Shown here: piece by piece, positions 24,467 to 32,823 of the stretch
Position numbering within the stretch: position 1 is the first letter of the stretch
How the letters are laid out: each line of letters opens with the position of its first letter
Source: Enhygromyxa salina
Lineage (GTDB): Bacteria > Myxococcota_A > Polyangia > Nannocystales > Nannocystaceae
Direction: 5' to 3'
DNA length: 43,922 bases
Assembly (NCBI RefSeq): GCF_002994635.1
Contig: NZ_PVNL01000102.1
Location: forward strand, 1-43,922
Position numbers and translations under genes: made by a program
The notes under the pieces: model-generated
The model's database searches: none
What the model saw: the letters and a program-made list of their open reading frames with translations, nothing else
Told to the model about the DNA's origin: nothing

Positions 24467-24775
24467 ATGAACCTCGACAACTTCACCGATATCTCGCGCT
24501 CGGACGTGCTTCGTGCGCTCGGCCTGGGCCCACGCGTGCGTGACTATATCTGGCCTGCGATCGGCGTGTTCGCGACCGGAGCCTTGGTGGGCGCGGGTGC
24601 AGCGTTACTGTTTGCGCCCAAGTCCGGGGCCAAGCTGCGGGCCGAGATCCGCGACGAATTTCGCTCGCAGCTCGAGGACATCGAGCGCAAGCTCGGCATG
24701 CACAAGCATCCGATCGAAGCCGACGCGGAAGAGCTCGACAAGGACGAACAGGACGATCAACACGAAGCGGCTTGA
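24467..24775 (+). CDS. YtxH domain membrane protein
   Basis: The 102-residue product has one transmembrane segment (about 30-48, 'AIGVFATGALVGAGAALLFA') followed directly by APKSGAKLRAEIRDEF. This TM-plus-'LFAPKSG--LR--I' pattern defines the YtxH-like family (general stress, function unknown). The C-terminus is an acidic tail. A ribosome binding site AAGGAA precedes the ATG by about seven bases. Its stop is only three bases from the end of the converging sulfotransferase gene. Confidence 0.88.
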   Translation: MNLDNFTDISRSDVLRALGLGPRVRDYIWPAIGVFATGALVGAGAALLFAPKSGAKLRAEIRDEFRSQLEDIERKLGMHKHPIEADAEELDKDEQDDQHEAA

Positions 24776-24778
24776 TGG

Positions 24779-27103
24779 TCAAGTTTGCGCGTGCTCGGTC
24801 GAGATGCGCGCGCATGTGTTCCACACGGCGGCCGCAAACTCGGGATCCGAGGCCGCGGCGGCGACGGGCCGCGGCCGCAGCATGTGCAGGTATTCGCCAG
24901 CGTGGCCCTCGAGCGCGGGGGCACAGGCCAGATAGTCGACGGCCAGGCAGGCCTGCTCGGGCGACTTGAACGACAGACGCATCAGCGGGTCTAGCCACGG
25001 CCGCATCCAGCTTGGGGCCTCGCGCGCGAGGCTGCTGGCGACGGGGCCGGGACACAGCATGTGGACGGCCAGCCAGGGGATTGGTGTGGGCTGAGCTGGG
25101 AGGAGCTCGCCTGTGGCGATCAGTCGTCGCAGGTGGATCCCGAGCGCGCACAGCTCGAGCTTCGAGCGGCCATACTCGCGCATGCCGTCGCGTGCGCCGT
25201 AGTTGAAGTAGGCCCCGATCTCGTCGATCGTGGTCGGTGGGGCTGAGCGGTGGGCCTCGGAGCTGACGATCACGACGCGGGGTCGATCGGCGCTGCCGCT
25301 GGCCGGCCGCAGCACGCCGTCTTCGATGAAGCGGCGGAGCAAGGTCGCGTTGGCGAGCACGTGGACCCCAAACATGACCTCGTAGCCCTGCGCAGACGGG
25401 CGATCGCTGAGCGGCATCAACCCCGCGTTGAGCACGACGACGTCCACAGCTGTGCCGCGATCCCGCAGCGTGTCACACAGGCGATCGACGCTGTCGAGAT
25501 CCGCGAGATCGACCCCGAGCATCGAGATGTTGGGGTTGCCGGTCTCGGCGATCAGCGTGTCGGCGGTCTCGGGGATCCCGCTGCGGCAGGCCAGGATCAG
25601 CGTGGCGCCGCGGCGCGCCAGCGACCTCGCCGTGGCCAGACCCAGCCCCGTGTTGGCGCCCGTCACCAGACACACGCGACCGTCCATGCGGACCGAGTCG
25701 TCGAGCGGTGAGCGGTCGGTTACGTGGGTGCGCTGGCTGAGCAGGTCGAGCACGCCGGTCAGCGTGGCCGTGATCGGGCTTTGGTGACCCACGCCGGTCG
25801 CCTGGACGTCTTCGGCGGCTGGCCTGGACCCGGTGGCGCCGCTCGACCCGGTGACTGGCGTGGCGGGCATGTCACGCAAGAACCCGAGCGCATCATTGAC
25901 GGCGGCTGGCGAGAGTCCAAAGTCGATCAGCTCGTAGCGATGCACGCCGTGACGGTTGGCCTGGTTGGCGCCGTCGTGGTCGCGCATGCTGGCGACGACC
26001 GGGGCCGTGAGCTCGAGACCGGCGGCGGCGTAGATCCGTCCGACCTCGCGGATCGGATCCTCGAGCAGGTCGGCGTAGCGGACGTCACACACGCGCAGCT
26101 GCCCGCGCTCGCGGACCGAGCTGGCGCGTTGGCCGACGTGGCGGAGCTTGGCGAGCCAGTGGCGCCCGACCTCGGCGGGGTCGACCTCGTCGCTAAAAAT
26201 GCCGCGGGCGTGGGCCACCATGCTGCAGAACGAGGCGGTGGTCGCGAGGGGATCACGGTGGGTCTGGACGACCGTGAGATCCGAGAACACGGCCGCGAGG
26301 GTGTCGAGGTGCTCGAGGTGGTGCGGCGTCTTGAGCACCCACCGCCTGGCCGGCCGCTGCCACATGAGCAGCTTCATGCAGCGCGCCAGGTACTCGTACG
26401 CAAACCTGGGATCCTGCGCCTGGGCCCACGCCGCGTAGGTGGGCACGTGCATGATCGACTCGGGGGTCTGGCTGAGAAAGCACAGATCCAGCAGCAGGAT
26501 GTCCTCTTCGGGGGCTTGGTGCTCGATCGGATGAACCGCGAAGAAGTCGGGGGCCATGTAGCTCGCGGCGCCCTGCGCGAACCGGGCCCGACGGATCCGC
26601 GTGGCGGTGCCCGTGCGACCCTCAGCGGGGGTTGGCGCCGGACACAGGGCCTCCCACGAGCGCAGCGATCGGGTGTCGGGATCGGCGGCGAGCAGCCGGT
26701 GCAGCTTGGTCGTGCCGGTTCGTTGAAAGCCCGCAATTGCGATCACGGGCCCCAACTCGATGTCGTTGATCTCGGGGTGCGCCGTGAACAGCTGCTCGAT
26801 CCGCAGGCGGGTCACCAGCGCCTCGACGACCCGGGTCCGCTGGACCAGCCCGCCGAGGGTGTTGAGCTGGGCCTCGTGGGTCATCGACCACAGCAGCTGG
26901 CGCAGCGGCTCGCGGTAGCGGGGGTCGCCAAAGTTCGCCAGCCCGGTGTTGTCGCGTGCGGTCTGCTCGAGCTCGTCGATGTCGAACCCACGGCTGCCGA
27001 CCGCTCCCAAGCTCGCGGCCAGCTGCCCCGCGCGGTTGAGCCAGCGCAGCGGCGCGGGTCGGTGCGGGTTCTTGTAGTCGCGCGAGGTCTCTCGCATGGT
27101 CAT
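24779..27103 (-). CDS. Sulfotransferase-SDR fusion protein
   Basis: The 774-residue protein carries two enzymes. Residues about 115-400 are a PAPS-dependent sulfotransferase (Sulfotransfer_3 type) with the 5'-phosphosulfate loop GFQRTGTTK (125-133) and the 3'-phosphate motif 'VQTHRDPLATTASFCSM' (279-295). Residues about 473-740 are a short-chain dehydrogenase resembling retinol dehydrogenases, with TGANTGLG (481-488), NAG (559-561), Ser 614-615 and Tyr644/Lys648. The linker (415-472) is polar. The ATG at 27103 overlaps the upstream DUF1214 stop (ATGA) and has GAGG before it, fixing the start. Both active sites appear intact. The substrate is probably a lipid or sterol-like alcohol; this is a guess. 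Confidence 0.88.
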   Translation of the reverse strand: MTMRETSRDYKNPHRPAPLRWLNRAGQLAASLGAVGSRGFDIDELEQTARDNTGLANFGDPRYREPLRQLLWSMTHEAQLNTLGGLVQRTRVVEALVTRLRIEQLFTAHPEINDIELGPVIAIAGFQRTGTTKLHRLLAADPDTRSLRSWEALCPAPTPAEGRTGTATRIRRARFAQGAASYMAPDFFAVHPIEHQAPEEDILLLDLCFLSQTPESIMHVPTYAAWAQAQDPRFAYEYLARCMKLLMWQRPARRWVLKTPHHLEHLDTLAAVFSDLTVVQTHRDPLATTASFCSMVAHARGIFSDEVDPAEVGRHWLAKLRHVGQRASSVRERGQLRVCDVRYADLLEDPIREVGRIYAAAGLELTAPVVASMRDHDGANQANRHGVHRYELIDFGLSPAAVNDALGFLRDMPATPVTGSSGATGSRPAAEDVQATGVGHQSPITATLTGVLDLLSQRTHVTDRSPLDDSVRMDGRVCLVTGANTGLGLATARSLARRGATLILACRSGIPETADTLIAETGNPNISMLGVDLADLDSVDRLCDTLRDRGTAVDVVVLNAGLMPLSDRPSAQGYEVMFGVHVLANATLLRRFIEDGVLRPASGSADRPRVVIVSSEAHRSAPPTTIDEIGAYFNYGARDGMREYGRSKLELCALGIHLRRLIATGELLPAQPTPIPWLAVHMLCPGPVASSLAREAPSWMRPWLDPLMRLSFKSPEQACLAVDYLACAPALEGHAGEYLHMLRPRPVAAAASDPEFAAAVWNTCARISTEHAQT

Positions 27104-28287
27104 GACAGCACCTCGCGCTTCAGCTGATCCAGCGTGACCACGCGGGTGTTCGGTTGCGGGTGTCGCTCGGCGCGGACCCAGCGAAAGCACATCGTGCCCG
27201 ACTCGTGGTTGAGCGTGCGGATCCAGTTGGGCAGGCCTGGATCGGCGTGAGCGACCACGATCCGGACCGAGCCGTCGCTGGCGTAGTGGGCGCTGTGCTT
27301 GTTCACGTGGACTTGAAAGTTGCGGTAATCGAGCGACTCCATCCAGTAATTGTTGAGCTGGAAGTTCCAGTGCTCACACGGGGGCGGCGTGACCTCGATG
27401 ACCAGGGCCTGGTCGGGCGCGAGCGCCCAGTGCGAGTGATAATAGACAATGTTGGGATCGCCGCCCGCCGCGGTCGAGCGCTCGGGGTCGAACAACGGCA
27501 ATGTGTTGCTGTGCGACTTGAAGTCCCGGGCCCACTTGGCGAACAGCAGCGAGGCCCCCGCGACCAGCGTGCTGGTCGCGCGCAGGCCCTCTTCGAGCAT
27601 GGCTGGGGTCAGCGGCTGGGGTGTCGCGTCCATGTCGATACACTCGATCGTCAGCTCCGCGGGCTGCTCGTTGGCGCGATCCAAGAAGGTCTGGCGGACC
27701 ACCAAGGTCCCGCTCTCGGGCGTCATCGGCAGCCAATTGCCCGGGTGCGGCGTCGCGCTAATGATGATCTCGAAGCTGCCGTCGTCCTCGACGTGCAGCT
27801 GCGATCCCTCGATGTAGCCGGTCGGTGGCATGCCGCCGCCCTGGCCGTAGTGGCCGATCATGCTGCCGAAGCTCAGGTACGCGATGGTGTTGCGCTGGCC
27901 GCGAATCCGGTACTCGAGCGCGCCGCTGATCCGGGCCGTCTGATAATAGTTGTCCGGGTTGTCGCTGCCCATCTTCACGGTCTCGTGGACCACGCGGTGC
28001 AGCACCGGGCGCGCAGGGTCGGCGTATTCGACGAACGCCTCCAGCCCTGCGCGGGTCAGCCGGGTCAGGTAGCGGTAGCCCTCGGCCTGATCGAAGGGGG
28101 TCTGCGGTGTGCCCGGAAAGCTCAGCGACGCGCCGGCTGCCTTGAGCGTGTCGCAGAACTCTGCCCAGGCCTGGCCGCTCACGATCCGCGCGGCGGCCTG
28201 GTCTTCGGGGGTCTGGCCGCGCAGGTTCATCCACCAACGCGACGCCCGGCGGTATTGATCCAAGGCGGAGATGAGTGTTCGCCTCAT
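27100..28287 (-). CDS. DUF1214 domain protein
   Basis: The 395-residue protein ends with a DUF1214-like domain: 'WNFQLNNYWMESLDYRN' is followed by 'GSVRIVVAHADPGLPNWI' and 'GTMCFRWVRAE'. The N-terminal half is helical and lacks a signal peptide. DUF1214 proteins are uncharacterised and often paired with DUF1254. Its stop overlaps the start of the sulfotransferase-SDR gene by four bases, so the two are translationally coupled and probably work on the same compound. It is divergent from the winged-helix gene at 28352, with 64 bases between. Confidence 0.8.
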   Translation of the reverse strand: MRRTLISALDQYRRASRWWMNLRGQTPEDQAAARIVSGQAWAEFCDTLKAAGASLSFPGTPQTPFDQAEGYRYLTRLTRAGLEAFVEYADPARPVLHRVVHETVKMGSDNPDNYYQTARISGALEYRIRGQRNTIAYLSFGSMIGHYGQGGGMPPTGYIEGSQLHVEDDGSFEIIISATPHPGNWLPMTPESGTLVVRQTFLDRANEQPAELTIECIDMDATPQPLTPAMLEEGLRATSTLVAGASLLFAKWARDFKSHSNTLPLFDPERSTAAGGDPNIVYYHSHWALAPDQALVIEVTPPPCEHWNFQLNNYWMESLDYRNFQVHVNKHSAHYASDGSVRIVVAHADPGLPNWIRTLNHESGTMCFRWVRAERHPQPNTRVVTLDQLKREVLS

Positions 28288-28351
28288 TGGCGCTGTGTAC
28301 CACGAGCGTGGCTCGGTTGATCTCGGTGACCCGATTTTGGATGATCGCGCG

Positions 28352-29584
28352 ATGAGCAGCGAGATCCTCAGTCGCGCCGCCGCCCTGCGAGCCTGGGCAT
28401 GCCATCAGGGCTTTGGCTCGAGCGCGACTCACAGCCCGCAGACGATCGTGGCCACGCGCGGCTGGGTGCGGACCCTGGGCGGGGCCGATCCCTACTTCGG
28501 GTTGTTCGCTCGCGGGGCGCAGCTCGAGCTCGCGCCGATCTCCGCGGCCGTGCAGGCGGGCGAGCTGCGCGTGACGCCTGCGGTCCGCGGGTGCATGTAT
28601 CTGGTCGCGGCCGCGCACGCGGACCTGGCCCTCAGCGTGGCCCACCACGGCAGCCAGGTCCGGAGCCAGCGGGACATCGAGAAGGCTGGCGGCACCGCCA
28701 AGCAGATCGACAAGACCGCGAAGGCGATCGTGCGCGCGCTCGAGGCTGGCCCGCAGACCACCGCCGAGCTGCGCAAGGGGCCCGCCGCCAAGGCGATCGT
28801 CAGCTTTGGTGACAAGGGCAAGAAGGTGGGCTCGACCTCGTCGCTGCCGGTCGCGCTGCGCCAGCTCGAGTTCGACGGCGCGATCGAGCGGACCCCGATC
28901 GACGGCCGCCTGGACACCGAGACCTACCAGTGGTCCGTTCGCCAGACCAAGCTCACCAAGCACGCGCCCGCGGACGCCGAGCGGGCGATCGCCGCGATGT
29001 TCTTCGAGCATCACAGCCCCGCGAGCTTCGAGCACTTCGTCGCCTGGTCCGGGCTGGGCAAGAAGGTCGCGAAGGCGGCCATGGCCGAGCTCGATCTGGT
29101 CGAGGTCGAGGTCGAGACCCACGCCGACGAGCCCGAGAAGATGTGGGCGACCGTGGCCGCCATGAAGCTGGCGTACAGCAAGGCCAAGCCCAAGGGGGTC
29201 GCGCTGCTGGGGCTACAGGATCTGTACCTGGTCGTGCGCGGCGGGCCATCGAGTGTGTGCCCGGCCGCCCACCTGGATGTCGAGATCCCGCGCTGGGGTC
29301 CGATCGGGGGCGGCTCGATCCGCGCGACCAAGCACCCGCACCTGCGCGCGCTGCTCGTCGACGGGATGCTCGCGGGGTTTTGGGACGTGAACGCGCGCAT
29401 GGACGAGCAGGTGCTCGCGTGGCTCGACACCCCAAGCAAGACGGTCGCGCGCGCGGCCGAGCGGCAAGTCGCGGGGTTGCGGAGCTTCATGGCCGCGGAG
29501 CTGGGCCACTCGAAGATCTACTCGATCGACAGCGACGCGAAGATCGACGCGCGCTTCGAGCTGGTCCGCGGGCTGGGCAGCTGA
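28352..29584 (+). CDS. AlkZ-like (HTH_42) winged-helix protein
   Basis: The 410-residue protein matches the HTH_42/AlkZ DNA-glycosylase-like superfamily: N-terminal 'RAWACHQGFGS' and 'DPYFGLFAR', a mid-region of winged-helix repeats, and C-terminal 'HPHLRALLVDGMLAGFWDVN'. In AlkZ and YcaQ a Q-x-Q or Q-x-D just before the DP motif does catalysis; here that place reads LGGADPYF, so the catalytic residues appear lost. It may bind DNA without cutting. The start at ATG 28352 is chosen because the open frame upstream overlaps the divergent gene. It has many Lys residues for this genome. Confidence 0.7.
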   Translation: MSSEILSRAAALRAWACHQGFGSSATHSPQTIVATRGWVRTLGGADPYFGLFARGAQLELAPISAAVQAGELRVTPAVRGCMYLVAAAHADLALSVAHHGSQVRSQRDIEKAGGTAKQIDKTAKAIVRALEAGPQTTAELRKGPAAKAIVSFGDKGKKVGSTSSLPVALRQLEFDGAIERTPIDGRLDTETYQWSVRQTKLTKHAPADAERAIAAMFFEHHSPASFEHFVAWSGLGKKVAKAAMAELDLVEVEVETHADEPEKMWATVAAMKLAYSKAKPKGVALLGLQDLYLVVRGGPSSVCPAAHLDVEIPRWGPIGGGSIRATKHPHLRALLVDGMLAGFWDVNARMDEQVLAWLDTPSKTVARAAERQVAGLRSFMAAELGHSKIYSIDSDAKIDARFELVRGLGS

Positions 29585-29589
29585 GCTTG

Positions 29590-29595
29590 TACACT
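29590..29595 (+). promoter_or_regulatory. Candidate -10 element, TACACT
   Basis: TACACT ends six bases before ATG 29602 with no Shine-Dalgarno sequence. It lies in the 17-base gap after the winged-helix gene, so the PLC-like gene may have its own leaderless promoter. Confidence 0.3.
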
Positions 29596-29601
29596 GCTGG
29601 G

Positions 29602-30615
29602 ATGAACTGTCGCTGGAGTTCTCGCTGGTGTGTCTCGGTGCTGGGTCTGGCGCTCGCGGTCGCGTGCGCGGACGAGCCTGCTGGGGAAGGTGAGGCTTCG
29701 ACGGAGACCGAGACCGGTGGTGATGGCGACGGTGATGGCGACGGCGATGGCGATGGCGATGGCGATGGCGATGGCGATGGTGATCCGGGCGACGGCGACG
29801 GCGACGGCGACGGAGATGGCGGCGTCGCCTGCAGCGGTCACGTCGAGCTGTGCGATCGCCCCTACGACGAGGTCGTGTTCGCCGGCACCCACAACGCCCA
29901 CGCCGCGACCGACGAGGGCTTCTCGCAGTTCAACGCCAACCACAAGCAGGGCATCCCCGCGCAGCTGCAAGACGGCGTGCGGGTGATGCTGCTCGACACC
30001 TATTACGACGCCGACGATCCCAGCGAGATCGTGCTGTGCCACGGCCCCTGCAACCTGGGCTCGACGCCGCACCTGGAGGTGCTGACGAGCATGGTCGACT
30101 TCCTGCACGACAACCCCGGCGAGCTGCTCACGCTGATCTACGAGGACCACGTCGACGCCGCGGACCTGGCCCTGGACTACGAGGCGACCGGCGCGATCGA
30201 CCTGGTCTATGCCCACGAGGTTGGTCAGCCGTGGCCGACGCTCGGCGAGCTGGTCGACGCCGACACCCGCTTGATCGTCACCGCCGAGCAGGGCTCACCG
30301 CCGCCCGCGTGGCACCACAACGTCTGGGAGGTCGGCTGGGACACCCCGTATGGACCGATGGATCCCGCTGAGCTGTCGTGCGAGCTCAACCGCGGGTCGA
30401 GCGACAACGACCTGTTTCTGGTCAATCATTGGGTCAACAACGACATCGGCCTGCCCTCGGCGGCCGACGCCGAGGTCGTCAACGAGTATGAGTTCTTGCT
30501 GGCGCGGGCCCAGGAGTGCCAGGCGCTGTGGGACCACGCGCCAAACTTCTTGGCGGTGGACTTCTACGAGCGCGGCGATCTGTTCGCGGTGGTCGAGACG
30601 CTCAACGGGTTTTAA
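29602..30615 (+). CDS. PI-PLC-like phosphodiesterase lipoprotein
   Basis: The 337-residue protein has a leader with lipobox (LALAVAC), a (Gly-Asp)n spacer (about 40-72) and a TIM-barrel phospholipase-C-like domain. The two catalytic His are visible in FAGTHNAHA and LCHGPC, with 'GVRVMLLDTYYD' between them as in PI-PLC X-domain relatives. It likely cleaves a phosphodiester in a phospholipid or glycolipid outside the cell; the true substrate is unknown. Calcium-dependent and independent forms cannot be told apart here. Its TAA stop interlocks with the TAA of the converging lipase gene (TTAA at 30612-30615). Confidence 0.85.
   Translation: MNCRWSSRWCVSVLGLALAVACADEPAGEGEASTETETGGDGDGDGDGDGDGDGDGDGDGDPGDGDGDGDGDGGVACSGHVELCDRPYDEVVFAGTHNAHAATDEGFSQFNANHKQGIPAQLQDGVRVMLLDTYYDADDPSEIVLCHGPCNLGSTPHLEVLTSMVDFLHDNPGELLTLIYEDHVDAADLALDYEATGAIDLVYAHEVGQPWPTLGELVDADTRLIVTAEQGSPPPAWHHNVWEVGWDTPYGPMDPAELSCELNRGSSDNDLFLVNHWVNNDIGLPSAADAEVVNEYEFLLARAQECQALWDHAPNFLAVDFYERGDLFAVVETLNGF
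29719..29817 (+). repeat. (Gly-Asp)n repeat, PLC-like protein linker
   Basis: GGYGAY hexamers encode about 16 Gly-Asp pairs with one GDP break, directly after the lipobox region. Confidence 0.95.
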
Positions 30616-32618
30616 GACGGGTCGCAGACGCCGTTGCAGAAGCTCTCGACCACGCCCGTACGCAGGAATTGCTCGACCGTCAGGATCGCGTTGGGCACGT
30701 TGGCGAGGGCCCCGTGCGGGTCGCTCCCCTCGGTCATGGGCACGTTGGCGAGGGGGATCGGCGGCAGGCCAAAGTCGTACTCGATGAACGCCGACCCCGA
30801 GTACGGCTGCTCGACCTGGTCGATCCCAAACAGCGGACGATTGGCCGGGTTCACCTGGGGGATCCCCAGCTCGCGGGCCATCAGGTGGGTGCCGAAGTTC
30901 GTGACCAGGTGATCGCCGATCGCACCCAACATCAGGACCTCGTGCGGTCCGGTGCCCGGGAGTGGATCGCTGATCACGTGGCGCGAGAACCCGGTTGGCT
31001 CGGACCGATCCCACAGGATCTGGATCAGCTCGAACGCGATGCGCATGTCCAGCTTGTCGCCGTAGGCACCGTTGGTCAGGGTCGCGAGCGGCGTGAACGC
31101 CTCGCTGCGGTCGAGCAGCAGGCCGTAGGGCTGACCGGGGACCGCGAGCACGCCGCGCTCGACGTCGGTCGTCAGGGCCATGTAGGTCGAGCCCATGATC
31201 CCGCCCAGGCTGGCCCCAAAGAAATAGCTGCGATCCGTGTCGATCAGCAGCGGCTCCATGCCGGGGCCGACGAGCTCGGGCGCGTCGGCGAACGACTCTC
31301 GCATCATTCGCATGGCCGCGAGTCCGTTGAACGCGCCTTGCCCGAGACGATCGACGATCGTGACAAAGTCGTCGACCCGCCCGGTCTGTAGCACACTGGC
31401 GATCTGGCCGAGATCCTCGTTGGAGAGGCCCAGCCATGTGGTCGCAAACACCACGAAGTTATAGTCCGTCGCCAGGTCGCGCAGCAGCGAGTCGTCGACG
31501 TCCTCGTACGAGCCAAACAGCCCGTGACCAAACTGCACCAGCCCGGCCGGCTCGCTGAACGCCGAGGTCGGGATCAGGACCATGAACGGGTACTCGGTGG
31601 TCGTGTTCGGCTCGGGCAGGCCGTCGGCGCCGAACGTGAACCGCCCCGCGGGGCCGGGCTCGTCGAGATACAGCGGCACCAGCAGATCGCCCGTCACCCG
31701 CATCGCGATGCCCGGCGACGGATCGACGTCGATCTTCACGATGTTGAACTGTGGCCCGGCGTCGAACATCGCCAGGCCCTCATCGCGGACGTGGACCATG
31801 CGATCGGTGATGTTGGCGTCGCTGGCGGTCGTGAAGTCCCACGCGAGCTGCAGGTCGGCGCGTCCGATCCCCGCGTCGCCCAGGCGCAGGAAGATGTCGG
31901 CGTACAGACCCCGGCGCGCCTCGATTGTCTCGTCGTCGCTGGGGCTGATGTCACGCAGGGCGGCGAACCCTGGGCTGGCTTGGATCGGCGTGCCGCCTTG
32001 ATCGACGAGACCGCGAATCGCGACAATGTAGCGGGAGTTCGGATCGAGCCGCACCGCCGGGCGGATCATGAACGCCCGGCGCCCGTCGTCGCCGTGCGAC
32101 ATGTCGAGCTCGGCCCAGTGGGGCACGCGCGCGCCCGTGTCTGCGTTGAGCACGATCGTCGGCGAGTCGTCGGCGAGCGAGGCTTCGATCGTGATCGGCG
32201 TGGGCAGGCCCTGGAGCGAGACGCCCGGGAAGTAGGCCAGCAGCGTGCTCGCAGGGGAGAACCCGTCGCTGTCCACCCACGCGTCGGGATCGGGCTGATA
32301 GCCGTTGCTCTCGGGCACGAGCGCCCCGCTGAACGCCAGCCGCCGACCGGTCGGCGAGTCGGGGTCGTCGATCGAGAACACATTGTTCGGATAGGGGAAT
32401 CCACAATAGTCGGGGAGCAGGGGATCGCAGTCGAGGGTCGGCCACGCGACGTCGGGATCGACCTCGGTGCTGTCGCCGTCGCCGTCGCCGTCGCCCGTGG
32501 TGCCGCCCGTCTCGGTCCCGGTGTCGCTGGTGTCTGCGATCTCGTCGTCGGTGCAGGCGAGCAGTAAGGTCAGCGAGCTGGCGAGGAGCAGGGTTCGAGG
32601 CAAGACAGGCGAGGTCAT
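30612..32618 (-). CDS. Alpha/beta-hydrolase (lipase-like) lipoprotein
   Basis: The 668-residue protein has a lipoprotein leader (lipobox TLLLAC), a short (Gly-Asp)4 linker and a large extracytoplasmic region. The C-terminal half is an alpha/beta hydrolase with nucleophile elbow GASLGG (Ser470) and 'GLVQFGHGLFGSYEDV', an oxyanion-type HG motif. The N-terminal half starts 'CDPLLPDYCGFPYPNNVFSI', a motif common in large myxobacterial lipoproteins with a lipase fold. It probably hydrolyses an ester lipid at the surface. With the PLC-like neighbour it suggests lipid digestion. Start ATG at 32618 begins the leader. Confidence 0.82.
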   Translation of the reverse strand: MTSPVLPRTLLLASSLTLLLACTDDEIADTSDTGTETGGTTGDGDGDGDSTEVDPDVAWPTLDCDPLLPDYCGFPYPNNVFSIDDPDSPTGRRLAFSGALVPESNGYQPDPDAWVDSDGFSPASTLLAYFPGVSLQGLPTPITIEASLADDSPTIVLNADTGARVPHWAELDMSHGDDGRRAFMIRPAVRLDPNSRYIVAIRGLVDQGGTPIQASPGFAALRDISPSDDETIEARRGLYADIFLRLGDAGIGRADLQLAWDFTTASDANITDRMVHVRDEGLAMFDAGPQFNIVKIDVDPSPGIAMRVTGDLLVPLYLDEPGPAGRFTFGADGLPEPNTTTEYPFMVLIPTSAFSEPAGLVQFGHGLFGSYEDVDDSLLRDLATDYNFVVFATTWLGLSNEDLGQIASVLQTGRVDDFVTIVDRLGQGAFNGLAAMRMMRESFADAPELVGPGMEPLLIDTDRSYFFGASLGGIMGSTYMALTTDVERGVLAVPGQPYGLLLDRSEAFTPLATLTNGAYGDKLDMRIAFELIQILWDRSEPTGFSRHVISDPLPGTGPHEVLMLGAIGDHLVTNFGTHLMARELGIPQVNPANRPLFGIDQVEQPYSGSAFIEYDFGLPPIPLANVPMTEGSDPHGALANVPNAILTVEQFLRTGVVESFCNGVCDPS
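32472..32495 (-). repeat. Short (Gly-Asp)4 repeat
   Basis: Four perfect GGCGAC hexamers on the minus strand, the shortest GD tract in the window. They sit at the same place (after the lipobox) as in the longer examples. Confidence 0.85.
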
Positions 32619-32823
32619 CGGCGCAGCATCGCACTAGCGCGGGCGGCGGGAAACCCCGGAGGAATCCTGGATTCACATCCACTCCTCAGCTGATCCCCGG
32701 CCAGCCGCCGCAGCCTCGACACGCCGCGCGCCAGCAGTTGCCCAACCGCGCCCACCCAGCACGTAGCGCTTGGCGGCCGCCGCCGCTCTGATAGGTTCGG
32801 GCCCCCGGTGCCGGAGCACACCC
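32619..32823. other. Divergent promoter region of the ATP-grasp operon
   Basis: This 205-base gap separates the lipase-like gene and the five-gene operon. TAGGTT at 32791-32796 is a possible -10 for the operon, about 28 bases before its start codon. GGAG seven bases before ATG 32824 is the ribosome binding site. No other structure seen. Confidence 0.45.

Noticed and set aside
30612..30615. Interlocked TAA stops of the PLC-like and lipase genes as a frameshift or assembly error
   Set aside because: Both proteins are complete with normal ends; TTAA simply serves as the stop on both strands.
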